From CAVTLG01 sp963735495 (GTDB lineage Bacteria > Chloroflexota > Ktedonobacteria > Ktedonobacterales > Ktedonobacteraceae), in assembly GCA_963735495.1 (NCBI GenBank), contig CAVTLG010000009.1, positions 1,399,815 through 1,463,814 of the forward strand: 64,000 nucleotides of DNA, read 5' to 3'. Of the stretch, positions 63,481 to 64,000 are shown piece by piece (position 1 is the stretch's first letter; every line of letters begins with the position of its first letter). The notes beneath the pieces are model-generated. The model was given only the letters and a program-made list of their open reading frames with translations, was not told the DNA's origin and did no database searches. The position numbers were made by a program, and so were the translations under genes.

Positions 63481-64000
63481 ACAGGCTGTTCAGTCCCCCT
63501 TGGATATTACTGATGGGTTTATTGTTACGAAAGCGTACCGGTTTTTTGCCGAATTTTGCGATGCCTGCCGAAAATATCAATATATTGGGATTTGTTATGG
63601 AGCACCAGGCGTAGGCAAAACCCTCTCGGCGAGGCATTACGCCAGATGGGATTTGTTAAACCAGATTATGTTCCACCCAGCAACAACAGAGGCCCGCCCG
63701 CGAGAACTGGCTACATGTCGCAGCGTGCTGTATACCCCGCCCGTGACCTATACCGCACGAGCTATGGAGCAAGAGGTTGCGGAGCTGCGCCGACGGTTAC
63801 ATTATGTGGTGGAGGATGTAACGCATGTCCATCAATTGATGGGAACCGATGCTTCTCCTGATATTCCCTCAAAAGATCTCATCATGATTGATGAAGCAGA
63901 CCGGCTGAAGATGGTGGGTCTGGAGCATTTGCGTGATATTTACGACCGGGAAGAATTTGGTCTGGTGCTGATTGGTATGCCAGGAGGAATCGAGAAACGG
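63473..64000 (+). CDS. tniB: TniB/TnsC-like AAA ATPase, continues beyond right edge
   Basis: An uninterrupted frame of 176 codons starts at ATG 63473 and runs off the window. It has the AAA_22/TniB layout: YQYIGICYGAPGVGKTLSARHY (P-loop GAPGVGKT near residue 45) and DLIMIDEADRLKMVGLEHLRDIYD (Walker B). LVLIGMPGG (sensor 1 region) then follows. TniB/TnsC forms ATP-dependent filaments on target DNA and recruits the transposase. Unlike tniA it shows no frameshift in the visible part. A TniQ-type or other targeting gene would be expected to the right, outside the window. Confidence 0.88.
   Translation, partial: MSEQAVQSPLDITDGFIVTKAYRFFAEFCDACRKYQYIGICYGAPGVGKTLSARHYARWDLLNQIMFHPATTEARPRELATCRSVLYTPPVTYTARAMEQEVAELRRRLHYVVEDVTHVHQLMGTDASPDIPSKDLIMIDEADRLKMVGLEHLRDIYDREEFGLVLIGMPGGIEKR

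Overview
The window looks like chromosomal DNA from a filamentous, soil-type Chloroflexota, most likely class Ktedonobacteria. This is an inference. It rests on a STAND-type HTH/NB-ARC/TPR regulator, a decayed serine-recombinase element with a DUF5372-type partner, a secreted GH54 arabinofuranosidase with a ricin-type domain, and caspase-like and pseudokinase proteins next to ordinary housekeeping genes. No rRNA, tRNA or CRISPR array was recognised.

Layout. (1) 1-5.7 kb: a leftward branched-chain amino acid type ABC importer (binding lipoprotein, LivH, LivM running off the left edge) and coaE. (2) 5.9-9.7 kb: a caspase-fold/TPR membrane protein whose catalytic His is replaced, convergent with an ABC-F ATPase. 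(3) 10-12.3 kb: a tight three-gene unit of OLD-like AAA ATPase, predicted D...ExK nuclease and HicB-like protein, with its own extended -10 promoter and terminator. It is the best candidate here for an undescribed defence-type system. (4) 12.6-25.9 kb: pyrE-like gene, slipin and NfeD, MFS transporter, zinc-ribbon pseudokinase, frameshifted DUF4349 lipoprotein, membrane-anchored MutS-like ATPase, GH3 lipoprotein, a polypyrimidine tandem repeat, a small hypothetical gene and an RluA-type pseudouridine synthase. (5) 26-34 kb: one 2700-codon, A+T-rich, highly charged coiled-coil gene with four tandem repeats of about 390 residues. (6) 34.3-42.3 kb: a full beta-ketoadipate (protocatechuate) cluster. 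lysR and pcaC-H-G-B-D lie on the minus strand and pcaI-J-F on the plus strand. Two matching promoter/operator copies sit at equal distances from pcaC and pcaI. pcaF carries one extra base. (7) 42.3-46.4 kb: another A+T-rich charged-protein gene and the STAND regulator.

(8) 46.4-52 kb: a collapsed amino acid metabolism cluster. M20 peptidase and lactonase are intact. RidA, D-aminoacylase, D-threonine aldolase/D-serine dehydratase-like, SDR and MOSC genes are truncated, fused or frameshifted, and a transposase remnant is present. (9) 52-56.7 kb: two small hypothetical genes, the GH54/ricin enzyme with a long upstream region, and a frameshifted lipoprotein. (10) 56.8-64 kb: mobile-element territory. 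It holds an IS66 scrap, a decayed DUF5372/HTH/serine-recombinase module, a decayed S41 peptidase gene, and the left part of a TniA/TniB (Tn5053/Tn7-like) transposon. A plausible end lies near 61.9 kb. tniA is broken, and tniB is intact up to the right edge.

How it works together. PcaHG, B, C, D, IJ and F would take protocatechuate to succinyl-CoA and acetyl-CoA under the adjacent LysR regulator. At least five otherwise plausible genes carry exactly one surplus base. The right part of the window is therefore either decaying or carries systematic sequence errors.
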